Shown here: in pieces, positions 1 through 8,660 of the stretch
Layout of the letters: each line of letters opens with the position of its first letter
Position numbering within the stretch: the stretch's first letter is position 1
NCBI GenBank assembly: GCA_963815305.1
Contig: CAWFFW010000002.1
Coordinates: 620,001 to 684,000 of the forward strand
Source of the DNA: CAXBID01 sp963815305
Lineage (GTDB): Bacteria > Bacteroidota > Bacteroidia > Flavobacteriales > Flavobacteriaceae
Direction of reading: 5' to 3'
DNA length: 64,000 nucleotides
The notes under the pieces: model-generated
What the model was told of the DNA's origin: nothing
The model's input: only the letters and a program-made list of their open reading frames with translations
Database searches by the model: none
Program-made: the position numbers and the translations under genes

Positions 1-148
1 ATTATAAAAAATTCCAAATTGATAAATTATAAAGCTTAAATTTATTTTATATTTACGGTAACGAAACTCAAATTTAATAAAATATTACCATTATTATACT
101 ATAACAATTAGGCTGCTCAAAAAATTATTAACCAGAATAAAATATTTC

Positions 149-772
149 GTGAAAAAAAAATTAATAATACCTAATATTTCTAAGTCTAAAAGCATTTTAA
201 ATCTGATCAATTATAATGACATTGACCATCATCCGTGGGGCTTTAAAGATGAATTCAACAAAGTACGCTTTAAAATTGCTCATAACAGCAAAAATATCTA
301 TTTACAATACGATGTTATCGAATCAGAAATAATGGCTAAATTTTCGAAACATAATGACCCCGTTTATAAAGATAGTTGTGTGGAATTTTTTATAGCTTTT
401 GAAGAAGATACAAGCTATTACAATTTTGAATTTAATTGTTTAGGGACATGCCGTTTGGCATGGGGCAAAGATAGATACGGTAGACAATTATTAGACACGC
501 AAACTATAAATTTGATTAAAACTAAAACTAAAATAAAAAGAATTTCAAAGAATGGATTAACAATGTTTAATTGGAAGATATTTATAAAAATACCTTTGGA
601 AATATTTTATTTTAATACTTTGAATTCTTTCGAAAACGTTAAAGCAAAGGCTAACTTTTACAAATGTGGTGATGATTTATCAAAACCTCATTATATAACT
701 TGGAACAACATCAAGTCTAAAGAACCAGACTTTCATTTAAAATCATTTTTTGGAGACATTGAATTTAATTGA
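149..772 (+). CDS. CBM9-like carbohydrate-binding (DOMON-fold) protein
   Basis: A 207-residue protein resembling the carbohydrate-binding family 9-like proteins common in Bacteroidota. Supporting features are the early HHPWGF motif, the DSCVEFFI strand (about residues 75-82), the FNCLGTCRLAWG stretch and the late HYITW motif. No signal peptide is evident, so it is probably cytoplasmic, or exported by another route, or truncated at the N-terminus relative to secreted homologues. The start is a GTG preceded by an AT-rich leader. It lies outside the inferred integrated element, in the left chromosomal flank. Sugar binding is inferred from the family; the ligand is unknown. Confidence 0.75.
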   Translation: MKKKLIIPNISKSKSILNLINYNDIDHHPWGFKDEFNKVRFKIAHNSKNIYLQYDVIESEIMAKFSKHNDPVYKDSCVEFFIAFEEDTSYYNFEFNCLGTCRLAWGKDRYGRQLLDTQTINLIKTKTKIKRISKNGLTMFNWKIFIKIPLEIFYFNTLNSFENVKAKANFYKCGDDLSKPHYITWNNIKSKEPDFHLKSFFGDIEFN

Positions 773-1317
773 TTTAAAAACTTTAGAGTTTTTTAATTTA
801 TTGATACGGTTATCTAAATCTTCAGGCATAGTGAAGAACCACCATTGAAACACGGACGAAAATGCTGAAATATCTATTTAAAAAATGAAAAATACAAAAT
901 CTTTAATTTTGAAAAGATCAGAACTTGGAGAACATAACAATATAATTAAAAATGAGGAACTACTTTATTATCCCAATCTGTCATAAAAAACGGCTGTTTT
1001 TAAACTAATTCCTGAACGCTTTCTATTAACTGTTACAATTGCATAAATTGATAATTCATTAACAAACCTTTTAGGCTTTCTTGTGAAGAAAATAATTGAA
1101 AATGTGCTCTTTGTTTGTGTGTGTGTGTGTGTTTCAAGTTAAAAGATTACAATTGCAAAACAAACATCAAATTGCTTTTATAAGGGCTTTAAAATTATAG
1201 CAATTCCGATAAAAATTGACTCACCAAATAGTATACCTTTTAGTTGACATTATATGATACAAAAACACTGTTAATTATATAATTGACAGTGTTTTTGTAA
1301 AACCTAAAACTAGGTTT
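773..1317. other. Non-coding left flank of the element
   Basis: No convincing coding region is seen here. It contains a short TG dinucleotide repeat (about 1116-1132) and ends with the hairpin terminator at 1261-1296, immediately before the inferred attachment site. The sequence looks like degraded intergenic DNA. Confidence 0.5.
1261..1296. terminator. Hairpin, likely bidirectional terminator
   Basis: A near-perfect inverted repeat, AAAAACACTGT ... ACAGTGTTTTT, with an AT-only loop and A/T tails on both sides. It lies 21 bp outside the inferred left attachment site and may insulate the element from the flank. Confidence 0.6.
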
Positions 1318-1330
1318 GTCGGGATGACAG
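1318..1330 (+). repeat. Distal attachment site (13-bp direct repeat)
   Basis: GTCGGGATGACAG is identical to the 3' end of tRNA-Pro at 49165-49177. The flanking sequence here does not form a tRNA, so this is the displaced copy of the core crossover site and marks the far edge of the island. Confidence 0.7.
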
Positions 1331-1390
1331 AACTAACTGCCATTACCTAATACTTTAATTATCAATTAGTTATCCTAATTTTTCAAATAC

Positions 1391-1409
1391 AGGTAACCGA
1401 ATAGGTAAC
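1391..1409 (+). other. Arm-type integrase binding repeats, left end
   Basis: Two GGTAAC units (1392-1397 and 1404-1409) are spaced 12 bp apart within a 19-bp string that is repeated exactly at 49044-49062. A GGTAAT-like unit in the opposite strand lies at 1342-1347. Spacing of about one helical turn beside an attachment core is the usual pattern of arm-binding sites for tyrosine recombinases. Confidence 0.6.
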
Positions 1410-1630
1410 TTCTGCATTGATTTAATTTCATTTATTTTGTCAAATATACTATAAAATATCTAATATGATTTAACCTATTCGATGCGAATTTTATGAATTA
1501 TTTGAGATGGTTTCTAAACTATTGTGGCTTAAAAATTTACATGAATTTATAGCTTATCTATTAGCAACATTTTTTAAAAGTAAGATACTTTTTTCAATTT
1601 GACATCTTTACGGTATTTCGTAAAAAGGAG

Positions 1631-1906
1631 CTAGTTCCTTATTATAGGAGTTAAACTGTCCGGTTCTTTTGGAAGTTGTTTTAGATTTTTAATGTATCTG
1701 ATTTGATTAAAGGTTTCTTTGTGCTTTAGCATATGAAATAATTCCAAAGACACACATTGCCCGATGAGTTGGTGGGCTTCAAAATCATTATACCCGAAAG
1801 CTGTTAATCTTTTATAAGTCACATTGGTTTCTGGGGGATTATCAGCCTTGATTTGATTTTTAATGATTTCAAAAATCTGATGGCGTAATTTATCATTGGT
1901 TTTCAT
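1631..1906 (-). CDS. Small conserved hypothetical protein (91 aa)
   Basis: A short protein, lysine-rich and without membrane segments, opening with a helical LRHQIFEIIKNQI motif followed by NPPETNVTYKRL and GYNDFEAHQLIGQC. This looks like a conserved small soluble protein seen in Bacteroidota, but I cannot assign a function. It is the first gene inside the left end of the island and reads outward, towards the attachment site. The ATG start is preceded by an AT-rich leader. It could be an accessory or regulatory protein of the element. Confidence 0.6.
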   Translation of the reverse strand: MKTNDKLRHQIFEIIKNQIKADNPPETNVTYKRLTAFGYNDFEAHQLIGQCVSLELFHMLKHKETFNQIRYIKNLKQLPKEPDSLTPIIRN

Positions 1907-1990
1907 GAAAACATGTGATCATTTTCGTCTCTATTGTGAACTTTGTTATTGATTTTTATCAAAACTAACTATCCACTGTATACCTAATTA

Positions 1991-2029
1991 GCCTATAAAC
2001 AAAGTTCCTATAAAGTTTTGTTTATAGGC
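1991..2029. repeat. Perfect 13-bp inverted repeat
   Basis: GCCTATAAACAAA and its exact reverse complement TTTGTTTATAGGC are separated by 13 bases. There is no long T run on either side, so it is not a standard terminator. It lies between the 91-residue protein gene and the toxin gene; it could be a regulatory or recombination site. Confidence 0.4.
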
Positions 2030-2113
2030 ATGGTTATCCTTCATTTTCAGAGAGTTCCTAAAATAACACTTCTTCCTCTCAGTGGAAACCATCATTTTTT
2101 TTTAAATCTAGCA

Positions 2114-2422
2114 CTATTTATTTAATAGTTCTTTTAATGTTTTAGGATTCATCCGATTATTAAAAAATGTAATCAAATAAATCTTATTATTCTTTCTGTC
2201 TTCTTTGTAAAATAGAGAAACGTTTTTGTGGACTATTCCTTTTCGAACACCTAATTTTTTATTTGCAAATGGATGAACAACTTGTTTGTTTTTGACTTTT
2301 TCCAACAAGGAGTTAGTTGAATCATTAAAGTTTTTCATTTCTTTTTTTGTCCATCTCCATTCGAGATTTTCAAAAACTTCTTTATAAGTAACATTAGCCA
2401 GTTTCGTCCAAACAATTTCCAT
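2114..2422 (-). CDS. RelE/ParE-family toxin
   Basis: A 102-residue protein with the ParE/RelE toxin layout: N-terminal MEIVWTKLA, central WTKKEMKNF, then GVRKGIVHKNVSLFYKE and the strand IYLITFFNNRMNP. Members of this superfamily inhibit gyrase (ParE) or cleave ribosome-bound mRNA (RelE); the sequence alone does not tell which. It starts 7 bp after the end of the upstream 79-residue antitoxin gene, the usual antitoxin-toxin order. A toxin-antitoxin pair near the end of an integrated element probably stabilises its maintenance. Confidence 0.8.
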   Translation of the reverse strand: MEIVWTKLANVTYKEVFENLEWRWTKKEMKNFNDSTNSLLEKVKNKQVVHPFANKKLGVRKGIVHKNVSLFYKEDRKNNKIYLITFFNNRMNPKTLKELLNK

Positions 2423-2429
2423 TCATTTA

Positions 2430-2669
2430 TTAAATGCCGTAGGCTTCGTTAATTTCTTTCATTACCTGCTCATGGGTAAATGTGTTCCCTTCCTCAATAT
2501 CTTTTAATCCAGCATTGATGAATAATTTTTCTGTTTCAATAATATCCTCAGCCCAGTCGGAGGAAGTAGGAAGACTACTTTTAATGCTCTTAAGTTTTGA
2601 AATAACGGATTCGTCTTTAAGACCCATTAACCATTCGATTAACTTATATTTTTCTAATTGAATATCCAT
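2430..2669 (-). CDS. Antitoxin of the ParE-like pair
   Basis: A 79-residue acidic protein, MDIQLEKYKLIEWLMGLKDE, ending in FTHEQVMKEINEAYGI. The form, with an N-terminal helical segment and a C-terminal ThxxVM helix, is common in Bacteroidota antitoxins paired with ParE/RelE toxins. It lies directly upstream of the toxin (7 bp gap) and presumably neutralises it and autoregulates the promoter at about 2670-2720. Assignment rests mainly on size and partner. Confidence 0.7.
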   Translation of the reverse strand: MDIQLEKYKLIEWLMGLKDESVISKLKSIKSSLPTSSDWAEDIIETEKLFINAGLKDIEEGNTFTHEQVMKEINEAYGI

Positions 2670-2821
2670 AATATTGTCCTATGGTTACAAAGGTAACGAT
2701 TTTTGAATATAATTTATTTTGGATTCAAAACTCATTTTTTTTGAAAGAAATTAATAGCGACTCTATAATAAACCAGAGCAAATCATTTTAAAATAAAGGA
2801 GTCATTTAATTTTCACCATAT

Positions 2822-3069
2822 TTAATTAAAAAGAACGGAATCAAAAAATTCTCTTAAAGTTATTCCTATCATATAACAAAAACGTTTTATTGTATGTATA
2901 GATACTCCTCGTTGGTCATTAGTACCTTCCAAACGACTTACTAATTGTCTATCTACAAAATGACATTCAGCAAATTTTGATTGATTTGGTTAGTTTTCAC
3001 CCTCAATTCTTTTATACGTAAGGCAATTTTACTATTCAATACAATATCCTCTGGTTTTAATTTAGCCAT
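2822..3069 (-). pseudogene. XRE-family regulator, frameshifted
   Basis: Reading the minus strand from ATG at 3069 gives MAKLKPEDIVLNSKIALRIK and then an XRE helix-turn-helix. The frame breaks near VKTNQI (about 2985) and continues in another frame as SKFAECHFVDRQLVSRLEG and further to a stop at 2822-2824. The two halves together make a plausible 80-residue HTH protein, so a single small indel has broken it. It follows the intact XRE gene at 3085-3312 by 15 bp. Confidence 0.55.
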
Positions 3070-3084
3070 ATTGCAATTTTTATT

Positions 3085-3312
3085 TTATATTGGGCAATCA
3101 GGCCAAAAATCTTTTGGGGAACAATTAAATATTTTTGCTATCTCGTTAAGGTGGTTTACATTGTATTTAGCTCTTCTTTTTACTGATTCTACATGTGAAA
3201 CAAAACTTCCACTCATACCTAAACATTGGGATAAAGTTAGCTGAGAAATTTTCCTTTTTAATCTCATCTCTCTGATTTTAAGTATAATATGCCTTTCAAT
3301 TTTAGTTGCCAA
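3085..3312 (-). CDS. XRE-family transcriptional regulator (75 aa)
   Basis: A single-domain helix-turn-helix protein of the Cro/CI type. The fold is visible as KIREMRLKRKISQLTLSQ, GMSGSFVSHVES (recognition helix) and HLNEIAKIFNCSPKDFWPD. Such small regulators are typical of mobile elements, where they repress excision or transfer promoters. Its DNA target is unknown. The neighbouring downstream gene is a frameshifted paralogue. Confidence 0.75.
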   Translation of the reverse strand: MATKIERHIILKIREMRLKRKISQLTLSQCLGMSGSFVSHVESVKRRAKYNVNHLNEIAKIFNCSPKDFWPDCPI

Positions 3313-3484
3313 ATCATATATTTAATACTTTCAAATTGATGTAATTTTATAATTTATACAACTGTACTAGTACAGTTAAATTATTTTTATTATATTGCTT
3401 AATATTTATTAAACTTGCGATTCTTCTTACACAAAGTATTTGAAGCTATCGCTTTGAATCTCTGCTAGAAAACTGGTAATTTTT

Positions 3485-3543
3485 GCACTGAGATGATAAG
3501 TAGATTGGCTCACGTACCCGGGCGTGAGCTCTCTTATCAGTGC
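3485..3543. repeat. Large imperfect hairpin (59 nt)
   Basis: The segment folds on itself: GCACTGA pairs with TCAGTGC at the outside, GATAAG with CTTATC, and GCTCACG with CGTGAGC at the inside around a TACCCGGG loop. It is richer in G and C than the surroundings. It lies in the 440-bp gap between the XRE gene and the sigma factor gene, where I see no coding region. It could be a structured RNA, a remnant of a transposable element or a recombination site; I cannot identify it. Confidence 0.5.
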
Positions 3544-3756
3544 ATGTTATACCAGTACCCCTAGCAGTTAAGTTGAGTTCCACGCCTATTTGTATTCTAC
3601 ATTTGGCTAAATAGTGGCGGTGTTTTTTCAAACATTTAAGAAAACTTCAACAGGTAGTAGTGAATAACAGATATTTAACGCCCACAAGGATTATAATCTG
3701 CTTATTTAGTAACAAGGTCATGCACAATAAATGAGCGGTTCTACAGAACTTAAAAA

Positions 3757-4299
3757 ATGTTTCCAGGCAAACCACAACATATGACCTCAGAAAAGTATAA
3801 GGCACTTTTTGATGACTTATACCCTTCCCTATCTCTATTTGCTAATAGGTATTTGAAAGATTTAGATGCATCTAAGGATGTCGTTCAAGACGTGTTTATT
3901 AAAACTTGGGAACGTAAAGTACCCTATCCAAATTACAATGCCATTAAATCGTTTCTGTACACTTCTGTTAAAAACAAATCCTTAGATTATTTACGAAGTA
4001 AATACCATAAAAACACGATAATAAGGCCAGATACTGACTTTGATAAAATTCAAACTGAAGAACACTTTTTAAGTGAAATGGTAATTGTTGACATTTATGC
4101 GAATTTGGAAAGTGCCATGAAAGCGCTACCTAATAAATGTGAACAGATTCTTAGGTTCAGTTTAAATGAATATACCAATAATGAAATAGCAGAAGAATTA
4201 TCGATAACCATCAACACCGTAAAGACACAAAAGCGCATTGCCTATAAAAAATTAAGAAATACGCTAAGCCATCTAAATTGTTTTTTTACTTTTTTTTAA
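3757..4299 (+). CDS. ECF RNA polymerase sigma factor, FecI type
   Basis: A sigma-70 family factor of the Bacteroidota expansion. Region 2 is seen as LFANRYLKDLDASKDVVQDV (binds core polymerase and the -10 element) and region 4 as ALPNKCEQILRFSLNEYTNN followed by EIAEELSITINTVKTQKRIA (-35 recognition). An alternative start is the ATG at 3781. It is followed after 57 bp by a FecR-type anti-sigma factor and a SusC-type receptor, the usual trio in which receptor occupancy releases the sigma factor. Both partners are damaged here, so signalling is probably broken. Confidence 0.85.
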   Translation: MFPGKPQHMTSEKYKALFDDLYPSLSLFANRYLKDLDASKDVVQDVFIKTWERKVPYPNYNAIKSFLYTSVKNKSLDYLRSKYHKNTIIRPDTDFDKIQTEEHFLSEMVIVDIYANLESAMKALPNKCEQILRFSLNEYTNNEIAEELSITINTVKTQKRIAYKKLRNTLSHLNCFFTFF

Positions 4300-4356
4300 A
4301 AATTCTTTCACTCCCTTTTTAACTTTTTACGTTTTGGCATTATAAAGAAGTATGTC

Positions 4357-5515
4357 ATGACCATTTTTGATAGAATATATAAGCTTAGTAAAAAAACGTC
4401 TAAGGCTTTGTTGAAAGACAAATACCTAACGGAACTAGAAGAAACAGACCTGTTTAGTGAGGGAGCTAAAATCCATATTCAGCAAAACTTGTCTAATGAA
4501 GAAATAAAAAACAATTTAGAGTTTCTAAACCAAATCGATAAACAAAAAGACTGGAAGAAAGTAGCACGTAATATAAAACCTAGTAAGAAAGTGCCAACAG
4601 TTCAAATATACAAGGTGGCTGCTTCCATCATTCTGTTGTTCTCGTTAGTTTATGCAATTAGTTATTCAGCACTCCCAAAAGGTTTTAGATTCTGAAGTAG
4701 TTGATACAAAAATTGAGATTGGAATAAATAAGGCAACCCTAACCTTAAACGATGGCTCTGAAATTATTTTGGAAAAAGGAAGCACTTACCAAACTAAAAC
4801 CCTGCATAGTAACGGCGAAGAATTAATATATGAAACCGAACATAAATCAGTTTCAGAAACCAGTTATAACTATCTAACAGTTCCAAGAGGAGGACAGTTT
4901 CAAATCAAATTATCCGATAACACAAAGGTTTGGCTAAACTCAGATTCTAAAATAAAGTATCCAGTAACATTTAAACAAGGAGAGACTCGTAATGTTGAAT
5001 TAGTCTATGGCGAAGCTTACTTTGATGTGTCATCTAGTACAGTCAATAATAATCAGTCGTTTAAAGTAGTCTCGCAAATGCAAGACGTGGAAGTTTTAGG
5101 TACAGAATTCAATATAAAAGCTTATAAGGATGAGCATTATGTTTATACCACTTTAGTTGAAGGTTTGGTCACGGTTTCAACACAGAATACAACCAAATAC
5201 TTAAATCCAGGAGTACAATCCATTCTAAATAAAGAAACCAAAAAAATAGTGACAGCTCCCGCAGATGTGAGTTACAATATCTCATGGACAAAAGGACTGT
5301 TTAGTTTTAAGGATAAACCTTTAAAAGACATTATGGTTGTACTTTCTAGATGGTATGATGTAGAAGTGTCCTTTGAAAATAAGGCACTCGAAAAAGTAAA
5401 GTTTAACGGCGTGCTGAATAAAAACCAAAATATATCTGACATTTTAAACGGAATTAAGAACACAAACATTATAAATGCCTATGAGATAAAAGACAAAAAA
5501 ATCACAATTAAATAA
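4357..5515 (+). pseudogene. FecR-type anti-sigma factor, frameshifted
   Basis: The N-terminal part (4357-4695) has a cytoplasmic anti-sigma segment and a membrane helix, IILLFSLVYAISYS. The rest continues in another frame from about 4670 to 5515 with the FecR periplasmic domain (GEAYFDV, VEVLGTEFNIKAY, VTVSTQNTT) and the C-terminal DUF4974 segment (PLKDIMVVLSRWYDVEV). A small indel near 4660-4680 separates them. Intact, the protein would hold the upstream sigma factor at the membrane. The frameshift may be real decay or an assembly error. Confidence 0.8.
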
Positions 5516-5613
5516 AGAAAAAAGGAAAGGGAATAAAGCTGATACCTCGACAGTAATACACTTAATCCCCTTTATAATATTAATCGGTTTTAAACCAACT
5601 AACACACAAATTT

Positions 5614-6462
5614 ATGGAATTTAAATTAACAAGCGTTCATTTCGCCTGTTGGAAAAATTTAATACAGTTTTTTATGAGAACATTTCTACTCTTATTTTGT
5701 TCAACTGTTTTTAGTTTTTCTACTAGCATTGTTACCTCTCAGAATACCAAAATAACCATCAACATTGACAAAACGGTAACTATTTATGAAGTCTTTGAAC
5801 TCATCAGGGAACAAACGGAATACACTTTTATTTACCAGTCGAACATTTTTAAGGACATTCCTAAAGTCCATCTTAAAAAAGGAATTATCAAAGCCATCAA
5901 ACTATTAGAAGAAAGTCTCCCTAAAAATGACTTTACCATTACAACTAATGATAATTATGTCATTATCAGGGCCAATAATACTTCAAAAAAAAAGCAAGAC
6001 CAAATCAAAACTCAAGGAATCATAACAGATGACAATGGTGTTCCTCTTGCAGGAGTGACCGTTAGAATCAAAGGGACTCAAAAAGGAACAAGTTCCAACT
6101 TCAATGGCGCATATACTATAATAGCAAATACTGAGGACGTATTGCTATTTTCATTCGTAGGCTTTAAAACCCAAGAGATTTCAATACAAGGTCGTACTGA
6201 AACTAATATCCAAATGGAAACTGATATCACATCCTTAAATACTGTAGAAATTAATACAGGTTATTATACCGTTAAGGAGACGGAACGTACAGGTAGTATT
6301 GTAAAAATAAGTGCTAAAACCATTGAAAAACAACCTGTAAATAATCCTTTAGCCGCGATGCAAGGCCATTTATCAGGAGTCAACATCGTACAAACTTCGG
6401 GTGTGCCAGGTGCTGGTTACAACATAGAAATACCCTTAGTTTTACAAACACGCTTTATTTAG
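5614..6462 (+). pseudogene. SusC/RagA-type TonB-dependent receptor, truncated by IS110
   Basis: Only the start of the receptor remains: signal sequence, an STN (secretin/TonB) domain (VFELIREQTEYTFIYQSN), the carboxypeptidase-like domain (GIITDDNGVPLAGVTVRIKG) and the beginning of the plug (NPLAAMQGHLSGVNIVQTSG). Family similarity stops after GAGYNIEI at about 6432, where IS110 sequence begins. The roughly 700 residues of barrel expected in this family are not found beyond the IS, so the insertion was accompanied by a deletion. The protein would have imported glycans or another ligand through the outer membrane. Confidence 0.85.
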
Positions 6463-6719
6463 GGATTATTTATATGTTAGTGAGTTTCTTTAATTGTTAA
6501 CTTTCTATCGGGGAATACTCCCTATAATAATAAACTGTGACCAAACTGATAGGGGCGAATTATACGCTATTCAAAGCTTCGGGCTTATACTTTATTTGAT
6601 AAAAGCCCTTATCAGTTATCTCCGGAACGGCATCAGATGGAAATTCAGGTTTTTAGACCTATTATCAGGGGTTCGATGGTTATCTGGATACTGGTCATTT
6701 ATCTAAAATCTTATCTATT
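6463..6719 (+). ncRNA. Candidate IS110 bridge RNA region
   Basis: In IS110 elements the non-coding end upstream of the recombinase gene encodes a bridge RNA that pairs with both target and donor DNA. This interval is non-coding and rich in local pairing, for example AAGCTTCGGGCTT and the ACTGATAGGGGC / GCCCTTATCAGT pair that would close a large stem-loop. Exact RNA ends and guide loops cannot be set by eye. Confidence 0.4.
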
Positions 6720-7715
6720 ATGAACAAACAAAACTTTAACTACTTTATCGGTATTGACATATCGAAAAAGTGCTTTGATGTAGCTATTATCGAAAACGAT
6801 AGGACTACCTCTTACGTTTTTGAAAACACTAAAAAAGGGACTAATGCTTTTATTAGGCTTCTTAAAAATCAGAAAATCCCTTTGGTCAACACGCTGATGT
6901 GCATGGAACACACAGGTGTGTACGGAAAGCTTATTATTGCCAAGCTCGTTGAAAAACAAGCCAATTTCTGTGTTGAAATGCCTATAAAGATCACCAAGAG
7001 TATTGGTCTTCAGCGCGGTAAAAACGATAAAGTTGATGCAAAAAGAATCGCTTTTTATGCATCTAAAAATTACCCAGAATTGGAACTTTATAAACCTATT
7101 GCTGAAGTTCTTGAAAAAATGAAGATACTGCTTAAGATTAGAAAAAAGCTGGTTAATACTAGAGCTGATATCAATAAATACCCTAATGAACTTGAGCGTT
7201 TTTCTCCTGAAATTGGTAAACTTGCCAGGAAAAACCTGAAAAGGATTAACAAAAATCTTGAAGATGAAATCAAACGTATTGAGGCTGAAATTAAAAAACT
7301 GATTCTTTCTGATGACAAACTCAATAAAACGGTCGGTTTGGTGACTTCTGTGACTGGGATTGGTCAAATCACGGCTCTTCATCTTACCGTTTTCACAAAC
7401 TTCTTTACGCGCTATGACAATCCTAAACAACTGGCTTGTTACAGCGGTGTCGTGCCTTTTGAATACACTTCCGGATCTTCCATTAATCGAAAGTCCAGAA
7501 TACATCCTATGGCTAACAGAACACTTAAAAAACACTTGCATATGAGTGCTTTGGCTGCTATTAATCATGATCCCGATATCAGAGCTTATTTTCTTAGAAA
7601 GGTCGAGGAAGGAAAGAACAAAATGCTTATTGTAAACAACGTTAGGAACAAGCTTGTGCATAGGGTCTGCGCAGTCATTAAAAGACAGCAACCGTATGTC
7701 AAAAATATAGCTTGA
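6720..7715 (+). CDS. IS110-family DEDD recombinase
   Basis: A 331-residue transposase. The RuvC-like half carries the DEDD residues: GIDISKKCFDV (first Asp), MEHTGVYG (Glu), GKNDKVDAKRIA (Asp pair). The C-terminal Tnp20 domain carries VTSVTGIGQITA and the YSGVVPFEYTSGSS segment with the catalytic serine region. Length is normal for the family, so it is probably functional. It acts with a bridge RNA to insert the element. The open frame on the opposite strand is a shadow. Confidence 0.9.
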   Translation: MNKQNFNYFIGIDISKKCFDVAIIENDRTTSYVFENTKKGTNAFIRLLKNQKIPLVNTLMCMEHTGVYGKLIIAKLVEKQANFCVEMPIKITKSIGLQRGKNDKVDAKRIAFYASKNYPELELYKPIAEVLEKMKILLKIRKKLVNTRADINKYPNELERFSPEIGKLARKNLKRINKNLEDEIKRIEAEIKKLILSDDKLNKTVGLVTSVTGIGQITALHLTVFTNFFTRYDNPKQLACYSGVVPFEYTSGSSINRKSRIHPMANRTLKKHLHMSALAAINHDPDIRAYFLRKVEEGKNKMLIVNNVRNKLVHRVCAVIKRQQPYVKNIA

Positions 7716-7758
7716 AACTTTTGTCATTTTTTCTTGGTTTTAACATGGAAATCTTTTC

Positions 7759-7780
7759 GTCCAGCTCGCTGGACAAAAAA
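7759..7780 (+). terminator. Terminator after IS110 gene
   Basis: GTCCAGC-TC-GCTGGAC is a 7-bp GC-rich stem followed by a run of A. It lies 43 bp after the recombinase stop. The A tract would suit termination on the opposite strand better, so its direction is uncertain. Confidence 0.4.
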
Positions 7781-7919
7781 AAATACCATGACATCCAAAA
7801 ATGTAATGGCTTTTATAGTAATTAGAATTGAAATTCGATTTTTTAAGAGTGTTACTCTTGAAGTTTAAAAGTATCTTTAAGGAATGGCTCTTTTTATTGC
7901 AGAAAACAAAATGAGGTCA

Positions 7920-7947
7920 TAAAAAAACCTTCGGAATTTCCAAAGGT
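7920..7947 (-). terminator. Rho-independent terminator of the ssb/DUF6876 operon
   Basis: On the minus strand the stem ACCTTTGGAA / TTCCGAAGGT is followed by seven T. It lies 30 bp after the stop of the 70-residue protein gene and ends the leftward ssb operon. Confidence 0.65.
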
Positions 7948-7977
7948 CTTTAGGTTAATTTTTGAATTTCAAATCTA

Positions 7978-8190
7978 CTAAATGTTAAAAATGAAATTAT
8001 AAGTGTATAGGTTTTTAATCATTTCTTCCTCTATCAAACGCTCATACATTTGGTTATCTTCATCAACATATTTTTCGTCAATATGCTTTTTAATAGACTC
8101 CCCAAATTTATGTTCCACATCTTCCCGAGAAACCTTTAAAAGTTCCTCTTGTCTTTCCGAACTTAAATCTTGAAATGTTATATAAACCAT
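7978..8190 (-). CDS. Small hypothetical protein (70 aa)
   Basis: An acidic, helical small protein with the motifs ITFQDLSSERQEELLKVS and YERLIEEEMIKNLYTYNF and no membrane segment. I do not recognise it. It lies 11 bp downstream of the DUF6876 gene in the leftward ssb operon and immediately before a terminator. Its company (ssb, DUF6876) suggests a role in mobile-element or plasmid biology, but no specific function can be supported. Confidence 0.6.
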   Translation of the reverse strand: MVYITFQDLSSERQEELLKVSREDVEHKFGESIKKHIDEKYVDEDNQMYERLIEEEMIKNLYTYNFIFNI

Positions 8191-8201
8191 ATCTCAAAAA
8201 T

Positions 8202-8582
8202 TTAATATTCGCTTGGAAGCATCAGCGTATTATCTACAAAAAATAATCGCAATTCATCCAAAGGAAAATCGGTTACAATATATCGGTGCGTTTCAAAAAT
8301 TTTATCATTTCCATCACTATAATTAATGATAGCTTCACATTGCTTTTCAAACTGTTCCTTTTCAGAAAGTCGCTTAAAATCAATGGTAATAAAAGCACTT
8401 CTATTTGATAAACTTTTTGCAATTACGGATGCATCTGTAATCAACCAAAAGCATTCCGCTTCGTTGGCTAAATATTTTAATCCGTCAGTAAAACGAGTTC
8501 CAATTAATGGAATCTTAAAGACCGTTTCTGTACCACAAAAATGTTGCAAATCGGCTTTTATTTTATTAACTTTATCATTCAT
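8202..8582 (-). CDS. DUF6876 family protein
   Basis: The reading frame extends upstream to 8660, but the family start fits the ATG at 8582 (MNDKVNKIKADLQHFCGTE). The DUF6876 pattern is visible: LxHFxGTE, then FTDGLKYLANEAECFWLITD and the C-terminal DELRLFFVDNTLMLPSEY. The function of the family is unknown; members are frequent on Bacteroidota conjugative elements and plasmids. It lies directly downstream of ssb. Confidence 0.75.
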   Translation of the reverse strand: MNDKVNKIKADLQHFCGTETVFKIPLIGTRFTDGLKYLANEAECFWLITDASVIAKSLSNRSAFITIDFKRLSEKEQFEKQCEAIINYSDGNDKIFETHRYIVTDFPLDELRLFFVDNTLMLPSEY

Positions 8583-8660
8583 TGTAATTCTATTTAATAA
8601 GATTAATAATGAAAAAGAGAGCGCAACTTTTCGACAGGAACGCTCTCTTTTAATTTTCAA

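Larger units (their letters stand above)
6433..7780 (+). mobile_element. IS110-family insertion sequence
   Basis: The element holds a DEDD recombinase gene (6720-7715) preceded by about 287 bp of non-coding, hairpin-rich sequence. The left edge is placed where SusC similarity ends; the right edge is uncertain and is set after the hairpin at 7759-7774. No terminal inverted repeats are seen, as expected for this family. Confidence 0.7.

Noticed and set aside
1116..1132. TG dinucleotide tract as a phase-variation switch
   Set aside because: No coding frame or promoter is placed to be affected by it.
3446..3631. 61-codon minus-strand frame
   Set aside because: Its sequence is produced by the hairpin and surrounding non-coding DNA and has no domain character.
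6494..6706. 70-codon frame upstream of the IS110 gene
   Set aside because: It lies in the structured non-coding end of the IS, where a bridge RNA is expected.
6711..7727. 338-codon open frame on the minus strand
   Set aside because: It is fully antisense to the IS110 recombinase gene, which has clear DEDD motifs; a shadow frame.
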